Of a stretch of 64,000 bases of DNA, positions 25,807 through 36,893 are shown piece by piece (the first letter of the stretch is position 1; each line of letters begins with the position of its first letter). A program made the translations under genes and the position numbers. The notes below the pieces were generated by a model. The model was not told where the DNA came from and searched no databases. It saw nothing but the letters and a program-made list of their open reading frames with translations. Source of the stretch: Pseudomonas fluorescens (lineage in GTDB: Bacteria; Pseudomonadota; Gammaproteobacteria; Pseudomonadales; Pseudomonadaceae); the NCBI RefSeq assembly GCF_900636825.1, contig NZ_LR134318.1, positions 4,584,001-4,648,000 on the forward strand, in the 5' to 3' direction.

Positions 25807-26643
25807 TTACATGCGTTGCAGATCGCGTTGAGCCAACTGCGCGGCGGATGTACCCGGATATTGGGCCACCACCTGCTGCAGAATGCCTTTTACCTTGTCG
25901 GTATGACCGAGACGGCGCTCTACATCAGCCAGCTTGTACAGTGAATCCGGCACCTTGTTGTGCTTGGGATACAGCTGCGAAACCTTGGCAAAAGCCTGAC
26001 CTGCACCTTGCAGATCGCCCTTGGCCAGGTTCACCTCACCCAACCAGTACTGGGCATTGCCCGCGTATTGGCTGTTCGGATATTTACGCAGGAAAGCGGC
26101 AAAAGCCTGACTGGCCTTGTCGAAATCCTTGGCTTTGATCAGGTCGAAAGCAGCATCGTAATACAGCTTCTCTTTCGCCGGATCAGCCGGTTCGCTACCC
26201 GCGGCAGGCGCTTGGGCGGCAGCCGCCCCGGCTCCTGCGGAAGCACCGGCAGCAGCACTTGCATCGCCACCGGCAGAAGAGTTCTCGGGAGGCGCGGCTG
26301 GTGCAACGCCGGATCCTATGCGCCGATCAAGATCCTGGTATCGCTCCAGGGCTTCCTGCTTCATGCGCGCAACCTGATTCTGCAGTTCTTCGATCACGCC
26401 TTGCTGGCGCGAAATCTGATCCTGCATCTGTTGCAATTGGTTGAACAGCATGCCTTGTGCCGAGGCAGGGGCCGAAGCCGCTCCCCCGGCATAGGCGCCG
26501 TTCGTACCGTAACCTGCAGGCGGATAACTGCTCCCGCTATTGTTATAACCGGAGTTGTCATCGACCACAGGAACCGCAGCCCACGCCGCAAGCGGCGCAA
26601 GGCTGAGAGCCAGAACAGTTACAGCACGACGGCACGTTCGCAT
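25807..26643 (-). CDS. cpoB: Tol-Pal associated periplasmic protein CpoB (YbgF)
   Basis: A 278-residue secreted protein that links Tol function with peptidoglycan synthesis at division. Signal peptide MRTCRRAVTVLALSLAPLAA with the cleavage region AWA; a coiled-coil segment near residues 65-100 (LFNQLQQMQDQISRQQGVIE); a linker very rich in alanine, glycine and proline (about 115-150); then TPR repeats, including FDLIKAKDFDKASQAFAAFL and YAGNAQYWLGEVNLAKGD. It starts six bases after pal, the usual gene order. Confidence 0.93.
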   Translation of the reverse strand: MRTCRRAVTVLALSLAPLAAWAAVPVVDDNSGYNNSGSSYPPAGYGTNGAYAGGAASAPASAQGMLFNQLQQMQDQISRQQGVIEELQNQVARMKQEALERYQDLDRRIGSGVAPAAPPENSSAGGDASAAAGASAGAGAAAAQAPAAGSEPADPAKEKLYYDAAFDLIKAKDFDKASQAFAAFLRKYPNSQYAGNAQYWLGEVNLAKGDLQGAGQAFAKVSQLYPKHNKVPDSLYKLADVERRLGHTDKVKGILQQVVAQYPGTSAAQLAQRDLQRM

Positions 26644-26649
26644 ATCGAA

Positions 26650-27147
26650 TTACTTACGCAGTTCGACGCGACGGTTTTGAGCCCAGGACTGCTCGTCGTT
26701 GCCGGTAGCAACTGGACGCTCTTCGCCGTAGGAAACCAGTTCCAGCTGAGCTGGGGAAACACCTTGCAGTACCAGGTAGCGCTGAACGGCTTTCGCACGA
26801 CGCTCGCCCAGTGCCATGTTGTACTCACGAGTACCACGTTCGTCGGTGTTGCCTTCCAGAACAACGCGAGCGCCGTTTGCTTTCAGGTCTTTGGCGTGAA
26901 CGTCCAGAGCGCGCATGGCTTCTGGCTTCAGGTCCGAGCTGTCGTATTCGAAGTAGAAGGTGGTGATTGCGCGCAGAGCAGCTTCTTCGCTCAGGGAACC
27001 GTCAACGGCACCAGTGTTTGCGCCGTAACCAGCGTTTGGATCAACAGCGCCTTCACCGGCGTTGTCGCCGCCTTTGGACGAGCAACCTACAGCTACAGCC
27101 ATGGCCAGAGCCAGCGCAGCAAATTTACCAAACTTCAGCATTTCCAT
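26650..27147 (-). CDS. pal: Peptidoglycan-associated lipoprotein
   Basis: A 165-residue outer-membrane lipoprotein (OprL). The lipobox AVAVGC places the lipidated cysteine near residue 22. The OmpA-like peptidoglycan-binding domain occupies roughly residues 55-165, with VVLEGNTDERGTREYNMALG, GERRAKAVQRYL and the basic end NRRVELRK. AGGAG lies seven bases upstream of ATG 27147. It anchors the outer membrane to peptidoglycan and binds TolB. Confidence 0.97.
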   Translation of the reverse strand: MEMLKFGKFAALALAMAVAVGCSSKGGDNAGEGAVDPNAGYGANTGAVDGSLSEEAALRAITTFYFEYDSSDLKPEAMRALDVHAKDLKANGARVVLEGNTDERGTREYNMALGERRAKAVQRYLVLQGVSPAQLELVSYGEERPVATGNDEQSWAQNRRVELRK

Positions 27148-27199
27148 CGTGAAACTCCTAATGAACCCCAGTGTGTTAAGTAAAACGTGTAGCGCCCGC

Positions 27200-28501
27200 T
27201 CACTTCAGGTAAGGGGACCAGGACGGTTCTCTGACTTCGCCTTGAGCGGTAGGAAGCGGGAGCCTAACGCGTCCATTAATGGACACGAGCATCAAGACTC
27301 CCCGGCCCTGTTGGCGGGTGGCGTAGATTACCATGGTGCCGTTGGGCGCAACAGTAGGTGACTCGTCCAGAGTGCTATCAGTGAGGATCTTTACACTACC
27401 TCGCTGCAGATCCTGAGCTGCCACCTTGAAATTGGTGAAGCCATCCTGACGATGGATCATCACCAAAGTCTTTTCATCTGCCGACAGTTTCGGGTTGGCG
27501 TTGTAGTTGCCCACAAACGTCACACGCTCGGCACCACCGCCGCTGGCGCTGGTTTTATAGATCTGCGGCTTGCCGCCACGGTCCGAGGTGAAATAGATGG
27601 TCGAACCATCCTTGCCCCAGAACGGCTCGGTGTTGATGCCCGGGCCAGCGGTCACACGGGTGATCTGGCGCGAACCGAGGTTCATCACGTAGATGTCCGG
27701 GTTACCGTCCTTCGACAGCACGAATGCCAAGCGATTGCCGTCCGGCGACCAGGCTGGCGCGCCGTTGAGGCCTTCGAAGTTGGTGATCTGCTCACGGCGA
27801 CCGGTGTCGATGTTCTGCATGAAGATGCGTGGACGCTTCTGCTCGAACGACACGTAGGCAATACGCTTGCCGTCCGGTGCAAAACGCGGCGACAGAATTG
27901 GCTCGCGCGATTGCAACAGAGTCACAGCACGGGCGCCGTCATAGTCGGAACGTTGCAGGGTGTAACGCGTGTTCTTCTCGGAGAAGCGCTCGGCCGTGAC
28001 ATATAGCAGACGCGTCGAAAAGGCACCGTCGATGCCGGTCAGCTTCTGGAACGACTGATCGGAAATGAAGTGCGCCATGTCGCGCAGTTGGTCGGTCGAA
28101 CCGGAAACACTGCCATCGGCCACTTTTTGTTCGGTGGCAACGTTGAACAATGCCCATTGCACCTGCAGGCGACCACCGGCTGGGGCAATGCTGCCGACCA
28201 TCACGTATTGAGCACCCAACGCCTTCCAGTCACGGAAGATGATTTCGCTCGGCTGGCTTGGCTGGCTGATCATGTTCTGCTTCGGGATCGGCGCGTAATA
28301 ACCGGAGTTGCGCAAGTCGTTACCGATGATCTCTGCCATGTCGTCCGGCAGCACCGCACCACCTTGCATACCGAACGGTACGACGGCGATCGGCGTTGCC
28401 CGGTCGGTGCCGCTGCTGATCAGGATGTTCTTTTCGTCTGCTACCGCTATCCCTGCCAGGCAGCAGATAACGACCAGCATTGATCGAAGAATATTTCTCA
28501 C
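27200..28501 (-). CDS. tolB: Tol-Pal system protein TolB
   Basis: A 433-residue periplasmic protein. Signal peptide near residues 1-21 (LVVICCLAGIAVADE); N-terminal alpha/beta domain to about 155; then a beta-propeller with repeated blades marked by SPRFAPDGKRIAYVS, APAWSPDGNRLAFVLS and EPFWGKDGSTIYFTSD. The start codon is GTG, overlapping the tolA stop by four bases (GTGA), so translation is coupled. TolB connects Pal with TolA. Confidence 0.96.
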   Translation of the reverse strand: MRNILRSMLVVICCLAGIAVADEKNILISSGTDRATPIAVVPFGMQGGAVLPDDMAEIIGNDLRNSGYYAPIPKQNMISQPSQPSEIIFRDWKALGAQYVMVGSIAPAGGRLQVQWALFNVATEQKVADGSVSGSTDQLRDMAHFISDQSFQKLTGIDGAFSTRLLYVTAERFSEKNTRYTLQRSDYDGARAVTLLQSREPILSPRFAPDGKRIAYVSFEQKRPRIFMQNIDTGRREQITNFEGLNGAPAWSPDGNRLAFVLSKDGNPDIYVMNLGSRQITRVTAGPGINTEPFWGKDGSTIYFTSDRGGKPQIYKTSASGGGAERVTFVGNYNANPKLSADEKTLVMIHRQDGFTNFKVAAQDLQRGSVKILTDSTLDESPTVAPNGTMVIYATRQQGRGVLMLVSINGRVRLPLPTAQGEVREPSWSPYLK

Positions 28502-29574
28502 AAGCCTAAATCCTCAGGATTGAATGTCATCTTGAATGAACGATAAGGAGCGAAATCACTTGGGCTCAAGCCCTGCATCTCCGTCAATCGGCCTATATTC
28601 TTTACGGCGGCAACCGCTGAAGCGTCAAATGGAGCATCGCCGCTGGACTTGGTGACTGTGGCACCGGTTACGGTACCGTCCGGCAACATGCTGATCCGAA
28701 GCTCTACCTTCATGCCTTTACGCGCTGAAGGCGGAAGATTCCAGCCTTCCGAAACTCGCAGCCTGATCAGGTCATCGAAATCACCCGCCACACTGTCGCC
28801 GAGCTCATCTGCCTTGGTCGCTGCACGATCCGTCTTGTCCGAGAGCAACTCAGCCAGCGCCTGGGCTTTTTTGTCCTCGGCTGATTTACGAGCTGCGTCC
28901 TGGGCCTTTTTCTTGGCGGCGTCGGCGGCGGCTTTCTTCTTGGCTTCTTCGGCGACTTTCTTTTTCGCCTCTTCAGCCTCAGATTTCTTCTTGGCGTCTT
29001 CGGCCGCTTTTTTCTTCGCGTCCTCTACGATCTTCTTCTTGGCTTCTTCCGCAGCGGCTTTCTTGGCCTCTTCTTCAGCAGCCTTTTTAGCTTCGTCTTC
29101 GGCTTTCTTCTTGGCTATATCAGCCAATTGTTTCTCTTCAGCCTTTTTGGCCTCGGCTTTCTTCGCATCGTCGGCTTTTTTGGCTTCATCAGCCTTTTTC
29201 GCCTCGTCCGCTTTCTTCGCCTCGTCGGCCTTCTTGGCTTCCTCGGCCTTTTGAGCCGCTTCTTCTTTCTTTTGTTCCGCAGCTTTTACCGCTTCCTGCT
29301 CGACCTTTTTCTGTTCCAACTGCTCGACTTCAGTCTGGCGCGCGGCGGTTTTCTTCGCCTCACCCGCAATCTTCTGATTGGTCTGGGTGGTTGCCGGACT
29401 TTTCGATTTCAGTTGGTACAGGGTCGCCTGGACGATCGGCTTGGCCGGCGGCAACTCCGGTGTGAAGGCGAAACTGACGAACAGCATGCCGAACACCAGC
29501 ACGTGCAGGACGATCGCCCAGACACTAGGCCAGAAGAAGCTTTCCGAGGCGGACGGCTCTCTCTGTTGCTGCAT
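28498..29574 (-). CDS. tolA: Tol-Pal energy transducer TolA
   Basis: A 358-residue protein with one N-terminal membrane span (residues about 15-37, VWAIVLHVLVFGMLFVSFAF), a long charged alanine/lysine/glutamate helix (about 60-250), and a C-terminal domain that contacts Pal and TolB (LPDGTVTGATVTKSSGD, FDASAVAAV). The helix includes four nearly identical KADEAK-type units in tandem around residues 111-138. The stop overlaps tolB and the start overlaps the tolR stop by one base. Confidence 0.96.
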   Translation of the reverse strand: MQQQREPSASESFFWPSVWAIVLHVLVFGMLFVSFAFTPELPPAKPIVQATLYQLKSKSPATTQTNQKIAGEAKKTAARQTEVEQLEQKKVEQEAVKAAEQKKEEAAQKAEEAKKADEAKKADEAKKADEAKKADDAKKAEAKKAEEKQLADIAKKKAEDEAKKAAEEEAKKAAAEEAKKKIVEDAKKKAAEDAKKKSEAEEAKKKVAEEAKKKAAADAAKKKAQDAARKSAEDKKAQALAELLSDKTDRAATKADELGDSVAGDFDDLIRLRVSEGWNLPPSARKGMKVELRISMLPDGTVTGATVTKSSGDAPFDASAVAAVKNIGRLTEMQGLSPSDFAPYRSFKMTFNPEDLGL

Positions 29575-30035
29575 CAGGGGGCCTCGGTGATCAGACCAAC
29601 GTTACCGACCCCGGCTTTCTGCAGCCCGCCCATGGCACCCATGACCGAACCGTAATCGACGGTCTTGTCGCCACGGATGAACACCTGGGTACGCTTGCCG
29701 TTTTCGGTGCCGGTGCGAATGATCTTGGTCACCGCATCCGTCATTTGCGGCAGGGTCATCGCCCTGTCCTGTTGCTTCTCGGTGTCGACTTCGCTGCCAA
29801 GATTCCAGTAGTAGGTCTTGTCAGCCTTGATCGAAATGGTCAGGACCTGGGTGTTGTTGTCTTGCGGCAAGGCTTCGCTGGAAACCTTGGGCAGATCAAC
29901 CTTCACGCCCTGATTGAGCATCGGCGCGGTCACCATGAAGATGACCAGCAGTACCAACATCACGTCGATGTAGGGCACTACGTTCATCTCGGCGACCGGC
30001 TTGCGCTTTTTGCGAGCTCGAGCGATTAAAGCCAT
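29574..30035 (-). CDS. tolR: Tol-Pal system protein TolR
   Basis: A 153-residue ExbD/TolR protein with one membrane span near residues 21-40 containing the proton-relay aspartate in VPYIDVMLVLLVIFM. The periplasmic domain follows, ending VMGAMGGLQKAGVGNVGLIT. It works with TolQ to use the proton gradient to energise TolA. It starts 14 bases after the tolQ stop. Confidence 0.96.
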   Translation of the reverse strand: MALIARARKKRKPVAEMNVVPYIDVMLVLLVIFMVTAPMLNQGVKVDLPKVSSEALPQDNNTQVLTISIKADKTYYWNLGSEVDTEKQQDRAMTLPQMTDAVTKIIRTGTENGKRTQVFIRGDKTVDYGSVMGAMGGLQKAGVGNVGLITEAP

Positions 30036-30049
30036 TGGGAATTACCTGC

Positions 30050-30745
30050 TTATTCTTCGCTGGTGTGCACTTTGCGGTGCAGGATCGCCTGGAATTCATC
30101 GGCGAAGGTGTAGTAACGGCCCAGCAGGGTTTCGCTGCGAGCGGCGAAACGGTTGTAAGCGATGACCGCAGGGATCGCCGCGAACAGGCCGATCGCGGTG
30201 GCGATCAGGGCTTCGGCGATGCCCGGTGCAACAGTCGCCAGGGTCGCCTGTTGGGCGGTGGCCAGACCACGGAAGGAGTTCATGATCCCCCATACAGTAC
30301 CGAACAGACCGATGTACGGGCTGACCGAACCGACGGTGGCGAGGAACGGCAGGCTCTGCTCCAGTTTCTCTTCTTCACGGGAGATGGCAACGCGCATCGC
30401 GCGGGCCACGCCTTCCATGACTGCTTCAGGATCAACACCCGGCTGCTGGCGCAGACGCGAAAACTCTTTGAAACCGGCGCGGAAGATCTGCTCCACACCA
30501 GAATCCGGATCCGGATTGCTGCCCGCCTGGCGGTACAGTTTCGACAGGTCGATACCCGACCAGAAGCGCTCTTCAAAGCTCTCCAGGGCGCGTCGACCGG
30601 CACGCAGCAGATTGCTGCGCTGAAAGATCATGATCCATGAGGTCACCGATGCGGCCACCAGAGTCAACATTACCAACTGCACCACGATGCTGGCATTGCT
30701 GACCAGGCTCCACATGGAGGAATGGTCGACGACGTTAGCTTCCAC
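30050..30745 (-). CDS. tolQ: Tol-Pal system protein TolQ
   Basis: A 231-residue ExbB/TolQ/MotA-type channel subunit with three membrane spans (about residues 13-38, 135-157 and 170-195). The conserved block PYIGLFGTVWGIMNSF near residue 143 and EALIATAIGLFAAIPAVIAYN are diagnostic. The start is GTG with AGGAG seven bases upstream, inside the ybgC end (11-base overlap). Confidence 0.95.
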   Translation of the reverse strand: MEANVVDHSSMWSLVSNASIVVQLVMLTLVAASVTSWIMIFQRSNLLRAGRRALESFEERFWSGIDLSKLYRQAGSNPDPDSGVEQIFRAGFKEFSRLRQQPGVDPEAVMEGVARAMRVAISREEEKLEQSLPFLATVGSVSPYIGLFGTVWGIMNSFRGLATAQQATLATVAPGIAEALIATAIGLFAAIPAVIAYNRFAARSETLLGRYYTFADEFQAILHRKVHTSEE

Positions 30746-31202
30746 GCTTTATCTCCTGCTTTGAGTGTGTACCCGGGCCGCCCGCGTCGGCGAAGGCCGC
30801 ACGCAGGTCTTCGGGAAGGGCCCGGGGTTTCAAACTGTCAGTGCGCACACAGGCCACCAAAAACTGCCCTTCACAGAGCAGCACATTATCCGTTGCCCGC
30901 CTGACCTGCTGTTTAAAGCGCAGGCTGGCACGGTTCAATTCGATTACTTCAGCGCTTACCAGCAGTTCGTCGTCCAGTCGCGCCGGCGCGTGGTAGCGCG
31001 CTTCGCTGGAATGCACGACGAACAACAGGTCCTCTCCGGCCAGCTGCGATTGGGCAAAGCCCAGCTCGCGAAGCCGCTCGGTTCGAGCCCGTTCCATAAA
31101 CTTGAGGTAATTAACGTAATACACGATGCCGCCCGCATCGGTGTCCTCGTAATAAACGCGACAACGATGTGCGAACGGCTCAAGCCCGTTTTGCGCGCGC
31201 AT
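30735..31202 (-). CDS. ybgC: Tol-Pal associated acyl-CoA thioesterase YbgC
   Basis: A 155-residue 4HBT hot-dog thioesterase. The catalytic aspartate lies in RVYYEDTDAGGIVYYVNYLKF near residue 20 (quoted across two pieces: YYEDTD, then GIVYYVNY). It is the usual first gene of the tol operon; in E. coli it acts on short or malonyl-type acyl-CoA and binds acyl-carrier protein. The ATG at 31202 is accepted. It overlaps tolQ by 11 bases. Confidence 0.94.
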   Translation of the reverse strand: MRAQNGLEPFAHRCRVYYEDTDAGGIVYYVNYLKFMERARTERLRELGFAQSQLAGEDLLFVVHSSEARYHAPARLDDELLVSAEVIELNRASLRFKQQVRRATDNVLLCEGQFLVACVRTDSLKPRALPEDLRAAFADAGGPGTHSKQEIKRGS

Positions 31203-31329
31203 ACTCTAGTGCTTACTCCTCAGGTTGCCAATCCGGCCAGGCAACTGTTTTTCGTGGTTTCAAAGCTTTAACGCAAAAGTACCGTCGTCTGACAGTACAA
31301 ACCCTCAATAAATCACCAACAAATGTGTA

Positions 31330-32391
31330 TCAATCGTCGACTGCATCGAGAAACGGGTCTGCCACGGGCATCTCGCCCATGCGTGACGGCACATTCAAAC
31401 CGAAATGCAGATACGCATGCCGCGTGACCACCCTGCCCCGTGGCGTGCGCATGATGTAGCCCTGCTGGATCAGATACGGCTCCAACACGTCTTCAATGGT
31501 GTGGCGCTCTTCGCTGATCGCCGCCGCCAGACTGTCGATACCGACCGGGCCGCCATCAAACTTCTCGATCATGGTCAGCAGCAGACGCCGGTCCTGATGA
31601 TCGAAACCATGTTCATCGACATCCAGCAGGTTCAGCGCCAGATCCGCCACGGCTTTGGTGATGTGGCCCTTGGCGCGCACTTCGGCGAAGTCGCGAACCC
31701 GGCGCAGCAGACGGTTGGCGATCCGCGGCGTACCCCGGGCACGACGGGCAATTTCGAACGAACCTTCCGGGTCCAGTGGCAAACCGAGAATGGCCGCCGA
31801 ACGACTGACAATCGTCGCCAGATCTGCCGTGCTGTAGAACTCGAGGCGCTGGACGATCCCGAAGCGGTCCCGCAGCGGGTTGGTCAGCATGCCCGCGCGG
31901 GTGGTTGCGCCGACCAGCGTGAACGGTGGGAGATCGAGCTTGATCGAGCGCGCTGCCGGCCCTTCGCCGATCATGATGTCGAGCTGAAAATCTTCCATCG
32001 CCGGGTACAGCACTTCTTCCACGATCGGCGACAGACGATGGATTTCGTCGATGAACAAAACGTCGTGGGGCTCAAGGTTGGTCAGCAGCGCTGCAAGGTC
32101 GCCCGGACGCTCCAGCACGGGGCCGGAGGTGCTCTTGATCGACACACCCATTTCCTGGGCAATGATGTTGGCCAGGGTGGTCTTGCCCAGGCCCGGCGGG
32201 CCGAAGATCAATGTGTGATCGAGGGATTCACTGCGGCCACGGGCAGCCTGGATGAACAACTCCATCTGCTCGCGCACAGTCGGCTGGCCAATGTAGTCGG
32301 CCAGGCTGACCGGGCGAATCGCGCGGTCCTGGACTTCTTCGCGTTCGCGCGGACTGTGCGCGGCGGCGATCAGACGATCAGCTTCAATCAC
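31330..32391 (-). CDS. ruvB: Holliday junction branch migration helicase RuvB
   Basis: A 353-residue AAA+ motor. Walker A is FGPPGLGKTTLANIIA near residue 63; Walker B is DVLFIDEIHRLSP near 109; sensor I is LVGATTRAGML, and the C-terminal winged helix ends PRGRVVTRHAYLHFG. The start codon is GTG, immediately after the ruvA TAA stop, with AAGGGA upstream, so expression is coupled to RuvA. Confidence 0.97.
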   Translation of the reverse strand: MIEADRLIAAAHSPREREEVQDRAIRPVSLADYIGQPTVREQMELFIQAARGRSESLDHTLIFGPPGLGKTTLANIIAQEMGVSIKSTSGPVLERPGDLAALLTNLEPHDVLFIDEIHRLSPIVEEVLYPAMEDFQLDIMIGEGPAARSIKLDLPPFTLVGATTRAGMLTNPLRDRFGIVQRLEFYSTADLATIVSRSAAILGLPLDPEGSFEIARRARGTPRIANRLLRRVRDFAEVRAKGHITKAVADLALNLLDVDEHGFDHQDRRLLLTMIEKFDGGPVGIDSLAAAISEERHTIEDVLEPYLIQQGYIMRTPRGRVVTRHAYLHFGLNVPSRMGEMPVADPFLDAVDD

Positions 32392-33000
32392 TTAAATCAT
32401 TCCCTTCAGGGCGCGGCGGATCATGTCTTCACTGCTGAGGTTTTTCTCTTTGATCGCGGAAATCGCCTTGCTGGCTTCCTGCGGCTTGTAGCCCAGCGAG
32501 ATCAACGCACTGACCGCATCGGTTTCGGCGGTGTTGACCGGCGCCGGCCCGTCCGGCTGATTCGGCACCAGCGCAAACATCGCCGGGGAGGTTTCCCAAG
32601 CCTTGAAACGATCTTTCAATTCCACCAGCAAACGCTCGGCGGTCTTCTTGCCAACCCCCGGCACCTTGGTCAATGCCGAGGTGTCCTGGGACTGCACGCA
32701 GCGCACCAGCTCGTCTACTTCCAGGCTCGACATCAGTGCCAGCGCCAGTTTCGGTCCGACGCCATTGAGACGAATCAATTCACGAAAAAAGTCTCGCTCA
32801 CGCTTGCCGGCAAAGCCATAGAGCAACTGCGCATCTTCACGTACGACCAAATGGGTATGCAGGGTCAGCGGTTCACCGACCGACGGCAGACGATAAAGGG
32901 TGGTCATGGGCACTTCCACCTCATACCCAAGGCCGTTTACATCCAGAATCAGGTGCGGCGGCTGTTTCTCAGCCAGAGTGCCGCGCAAGCGTCCAATCAC
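32392..33000 (-). CDS. ruvA: Holliday junction DNA-binding protein RuvA
   Basis: A 202-residue protein that binds four-way junctions and loads RuvB. Domain I starts MIGRLRGTLAEKQPPHLILD; the helix-hairpin-helix pair includes IRLNGVGPKLALALMS and LTKVPGVGKKTAERLLVELK; domain III is at the C-terminus. The start appears to be GTG (33000-32998). It lies between ruvC and ruvB. Confidence 0.97.
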   Translation of the reverse strand: MIGRLRGTLAEKQPPHLILDVNGLGYEVEVPMTTLYRLPSVGEPLTLHTHLVVREDAQLLYGFAGKRERDFFRELIRLNGVGPKLALALMSSLEVDELVRCVQSQDTSALTKVPGVGKKTAERLLVELKDRFKAWETSPAMFALVPNQPDGPAPVNTAETDAVSALISLGYKPQEASKAISAIKEKNLSSEDMIRRALKGMI

Positions 33001-33114
33001 GTTTCAGATCCTTGAGCGTTGGCCAGCCGTGGGCTGGCGACGATTGAAGATGAGTTCCGCGCCGACAATTCAGGCGGCGAAACAGCACTTTCAGGAAAAT
33101 TGCTGCTGATGCTA

Positions 33115-33642
33115 TCAGAGACGCAGGCGCCCGCCACGACTGCGTGCGGTTGCCAAACCGTGCGGCAGCAGGCTGGACCGCGTATGGGCGTGACAGATCG
33201 CAATTGCCAGGGCGTCAGATGCATCGATTTGCGGTTTGGCGGTCAGCTTGAGCATGTGCATGACCATCATCTGCACCTGTTCTTTATTGGCCGCGCCCGT
33301 ACCCACCACGGCCTGTTTGACCTGAGTAGCGGTGTATTCGGCGATCTCCAGGCATTCTTCGGCGCCAGCGACGATGGCGGCACCCCGCGCCTGACCCAGC
33401 TTCAGCGCCGAATCGGCGTTCTTGGCCATGAACACCTTTTCGATGCCCATGGTGATCGGGCCGTAGGTCTGGATGATCTCGCGAACGCCGCGATAGACGA
33501 TCTGCAGACGCTCATGCAACTCGCCGGCGCCTGTGCGGATGCAGCCCGAGGCCACATAAATGCAGCCGCCCCGCCCGGTATCGCGAACGATCCCGTAACC
33601 GGTGATGCGCGAACCGGGGTCGATGCCAAGAATTAGAGTCAT
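33115..33642 (-). CDS. ruvC: Holliday junction resolvase RuvC
   Basis: A 175-residue RNase-H-fold endonuclease cutting Holliday junctions. The metal-binding acidic residues are in LILGIDPGSRITGYG (Asp7), MGIEKVFM (Glu) and IDASDALAIAICHAH. The gene is 114 bp upstream of ruvA on the same strand, so a ruvCAB unit is likely. Confidence 0.97.
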   Translation of the reverse strand: MTLILGIDPGSRITGYGIVRDTGRGGCIYVASGCIRTGAGELHERLQIVYRGVREIIQTYGPITMGIEKVFMAKNADSALKLGQARGAAIVAGAEECLEIAEYTATQVKQAVVGTGAANKEQVQMMVMHMLKLTAKPQIDASDALAIAICHAHTRSSLLPHGLATARSRGGRLRL

Positions 33643-33680
33643 AACGCCTGCGGAAATTGATGCAAAAGCTGAGGGTACAT

Positions 33681-33754
33681 GGAGGAGCTGCCGAAGGCTG
33701 CGATCTTTGTGTTTTTAAAGGATCAAAAGATCGCAGCCTTCGGCAGCTCCTACA
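33681..33754. repeat. REP doublet, GTAGGAGCTGCC class, between yebC and ruvC
   Basis: GGAGCTGCCGAAGGCTGCGA to ATCTTT and its complement (CAAAAGATCGCAGCCTTCGG to CAGCTCC) face each other across a short AT-rich loop. It separates yebC from ruvC and may attenuate read-through. Confidence 0.87.
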
Positions 33755-33799
33755 GGGGAAGTGTAGAGCCAGCAAAAAACTGCGACCTTTCTATTTACA

Positions 33800-34546
33800 T
33801 CAGCCGAGCTGAGCGGCCACGTCTTCCGGAATGTCCGCGTTGGAATAGACGTTCTGCACGTCATCCAGATCCTCAAGCATGTCGATCAGCTTGAGCACTT
33901 TCTCCGCGCCTTCCAGATCCAGTTCGGCACTCGTCGTCGGCTGCATGACGATTTCTGCATCGTCACCTTTGAAGCCGGCTGCTTCCAACGCGTTGCGCAC
34001 CGCATAAAAACCGGTGAACGAGGTGAACACATCGATCGAGCCATCCTCGTGCGTAACCACGTCATCGGCATCGGCTTCCAGCGCCGCTTCGGTCAGTGCG
34101 TCTTCATCGACGCCCGGCGCGAAGCTGATCTGGCCCTTGCGCTCGAACAGATACGCCACCGAACCGTCGGTGCCGAGGTTGCCACCGCACTTGCTGAACG
34201 CATGGCGCACGGCGGCGGCGGTACGGTTACGGTTGTCGGTCATGCACTCGACCATCACCGCTACGCCGCCCGGGCCGTAACCTTCGTAAGTCAGCTCCTC
34301 AACGTTGTCGGCTTCAGTCGCACCGGCGCCGCGCGCGACGGCACGGTCGATGATGTCGCGGCTCATGTTGGCGCTCAGCGCCTTGTCCAGCGCCAGACGC
34401 AAACGCGGATTTGAACCCGGATCACCGCCACCCTGACGGGCCGCTACGGTCAGTTCGCGGATCCACTTGGTGAAGATCTTGCCTCTCTTGGCATCCTGAC
34501 GTTCTTTGCGGTGCTTGATGTTCGCCCACTTGGAATGACCTGCCAT
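33800..34546 (-). CDS. yebC: YebC/PmpR family transcription/translation factor
   Basis: A 248-residue cytoplasmic protein. Signature MAGHSKWANIKHRKERQDAK at the N-terminus, then FTKWIRELTVAAR, YEGYGPGGVAVMVECMTDN and an acidic C-terminus. The P. aeruginosa homologue PmpR represses pqsR; other members ease ribosome stalling at proline-rich sequences. Placed upstream of ruvCAB, a widespread arrangement. Confidence 0.95.
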   Translation of the reverse strand: MAGHSKWANIKHRKERQDAKRGKIFTKWIRELTVAARQGGGDPGSNPRLRLALDKALSANMSRDIIDRAVARGAGATEADNVEELTYEGYGPGGVAVMVECMTDNRNRTAAAVRHAFSKCGGNLGTDGSVAYLFERKGQISFAPGVDEDALTEAALEADADDVVTHEDGSIDVFTSFTGFYAVRNALEAAGFKGDDAEIVMQPTTSAELDLEGAEKVLKLIDMLEDLDDVQNVYSNADIPEDVAAQLG

Positions 34547-34623
34547 AACTTGCTCCGAATGCTCTTTAAAACCTTGCCCGCCTTGCCAATGCAGCGGCCG
34601 GCAATTGAAAAATTCGACCTGAG

Positions 34624-34655
34624 AAAGAAAAAAGGCGCATCCGAAGATGCGCCTT
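34624..34655 (-). terminator. Rho-independent terminator of aspS
   Basis: On the minus strand AAGGCGCATCTTCGGATGCG and CC are followed by TTTTTTCTTT. It lies 11 bases after the aspS stop; the loop is the stable TTCG tetraloop. Confidence 0.92.
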
Positions 34656-34665
34656 CAGGCCCGTC

Positions 34666-36441
<1,776 letters not shown>

Positions 36442-36540
36442 GATAATGGTTCGCTTCTCGTCATTCGATATTCGGTGGAGGTCCCGGCGCATCGAGGCGG
36501 TCCGGAAACTCACGCGTGTCGTTCAACCTGGGTTTGAACC

Positions 36541-36762
36541 CTAGTCAGATTTGTCGCCACCGGCCAGATTCTTCTTGGCGCCGGTCTTGAAATCAGTCTC
36601 GTACCAGCCACCGCCGCTGAGGCGAAAGCCGGGCATGGACAGTTGTTTCTTGAGCTCTGGCGCCTGGCAGGCAGGGCAGTCGACCAGCGGTGCCTCGCTG
36701 ATCTTTTGAATGGCTTCCAACTGATGACCACAGGAAGCACATTGATAATCGTACATCGGCAT
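36541..36762 (-). CDS. FmdB-type zinc-ribbon protein
   Basis: A 73-residue protein with one zinc ribbon: two CxxC pairs, CASC near residue 8 and CPAC near residue 29. The opening MPMYDYQC is typical of the FmdB/CxxC regulatory-protein family. The central GFRLSGGGWYETDFK is also family-typical. It lies 99 bp upstream of aspS on the same strand, a common pairing. A second in-frame ATG is two codons in. Role unknown; binding to nucleic acid or a protein partner is plausible. Confidence 0.88.
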   Translation of the reverse strand: MPMYDYQCASCGHQLEAIQKISEAPLVDCPACQAPELKKQLSMPGFRLSGGGWYETDFKTGAKKNLAGGDKSD

Positions 36763-36893
36763 GGGGGTGTCTCGGCGATCAGATTGCCACCGCGCGCAAG
36801 GCTTTGCGGCGAAAGAGCGGGATTATATCTATTAAATGCAGCCTGTGCAGCCGTAAGACTGCACAGGCTGGAACCTCGTCGGCAACCGCCGTT

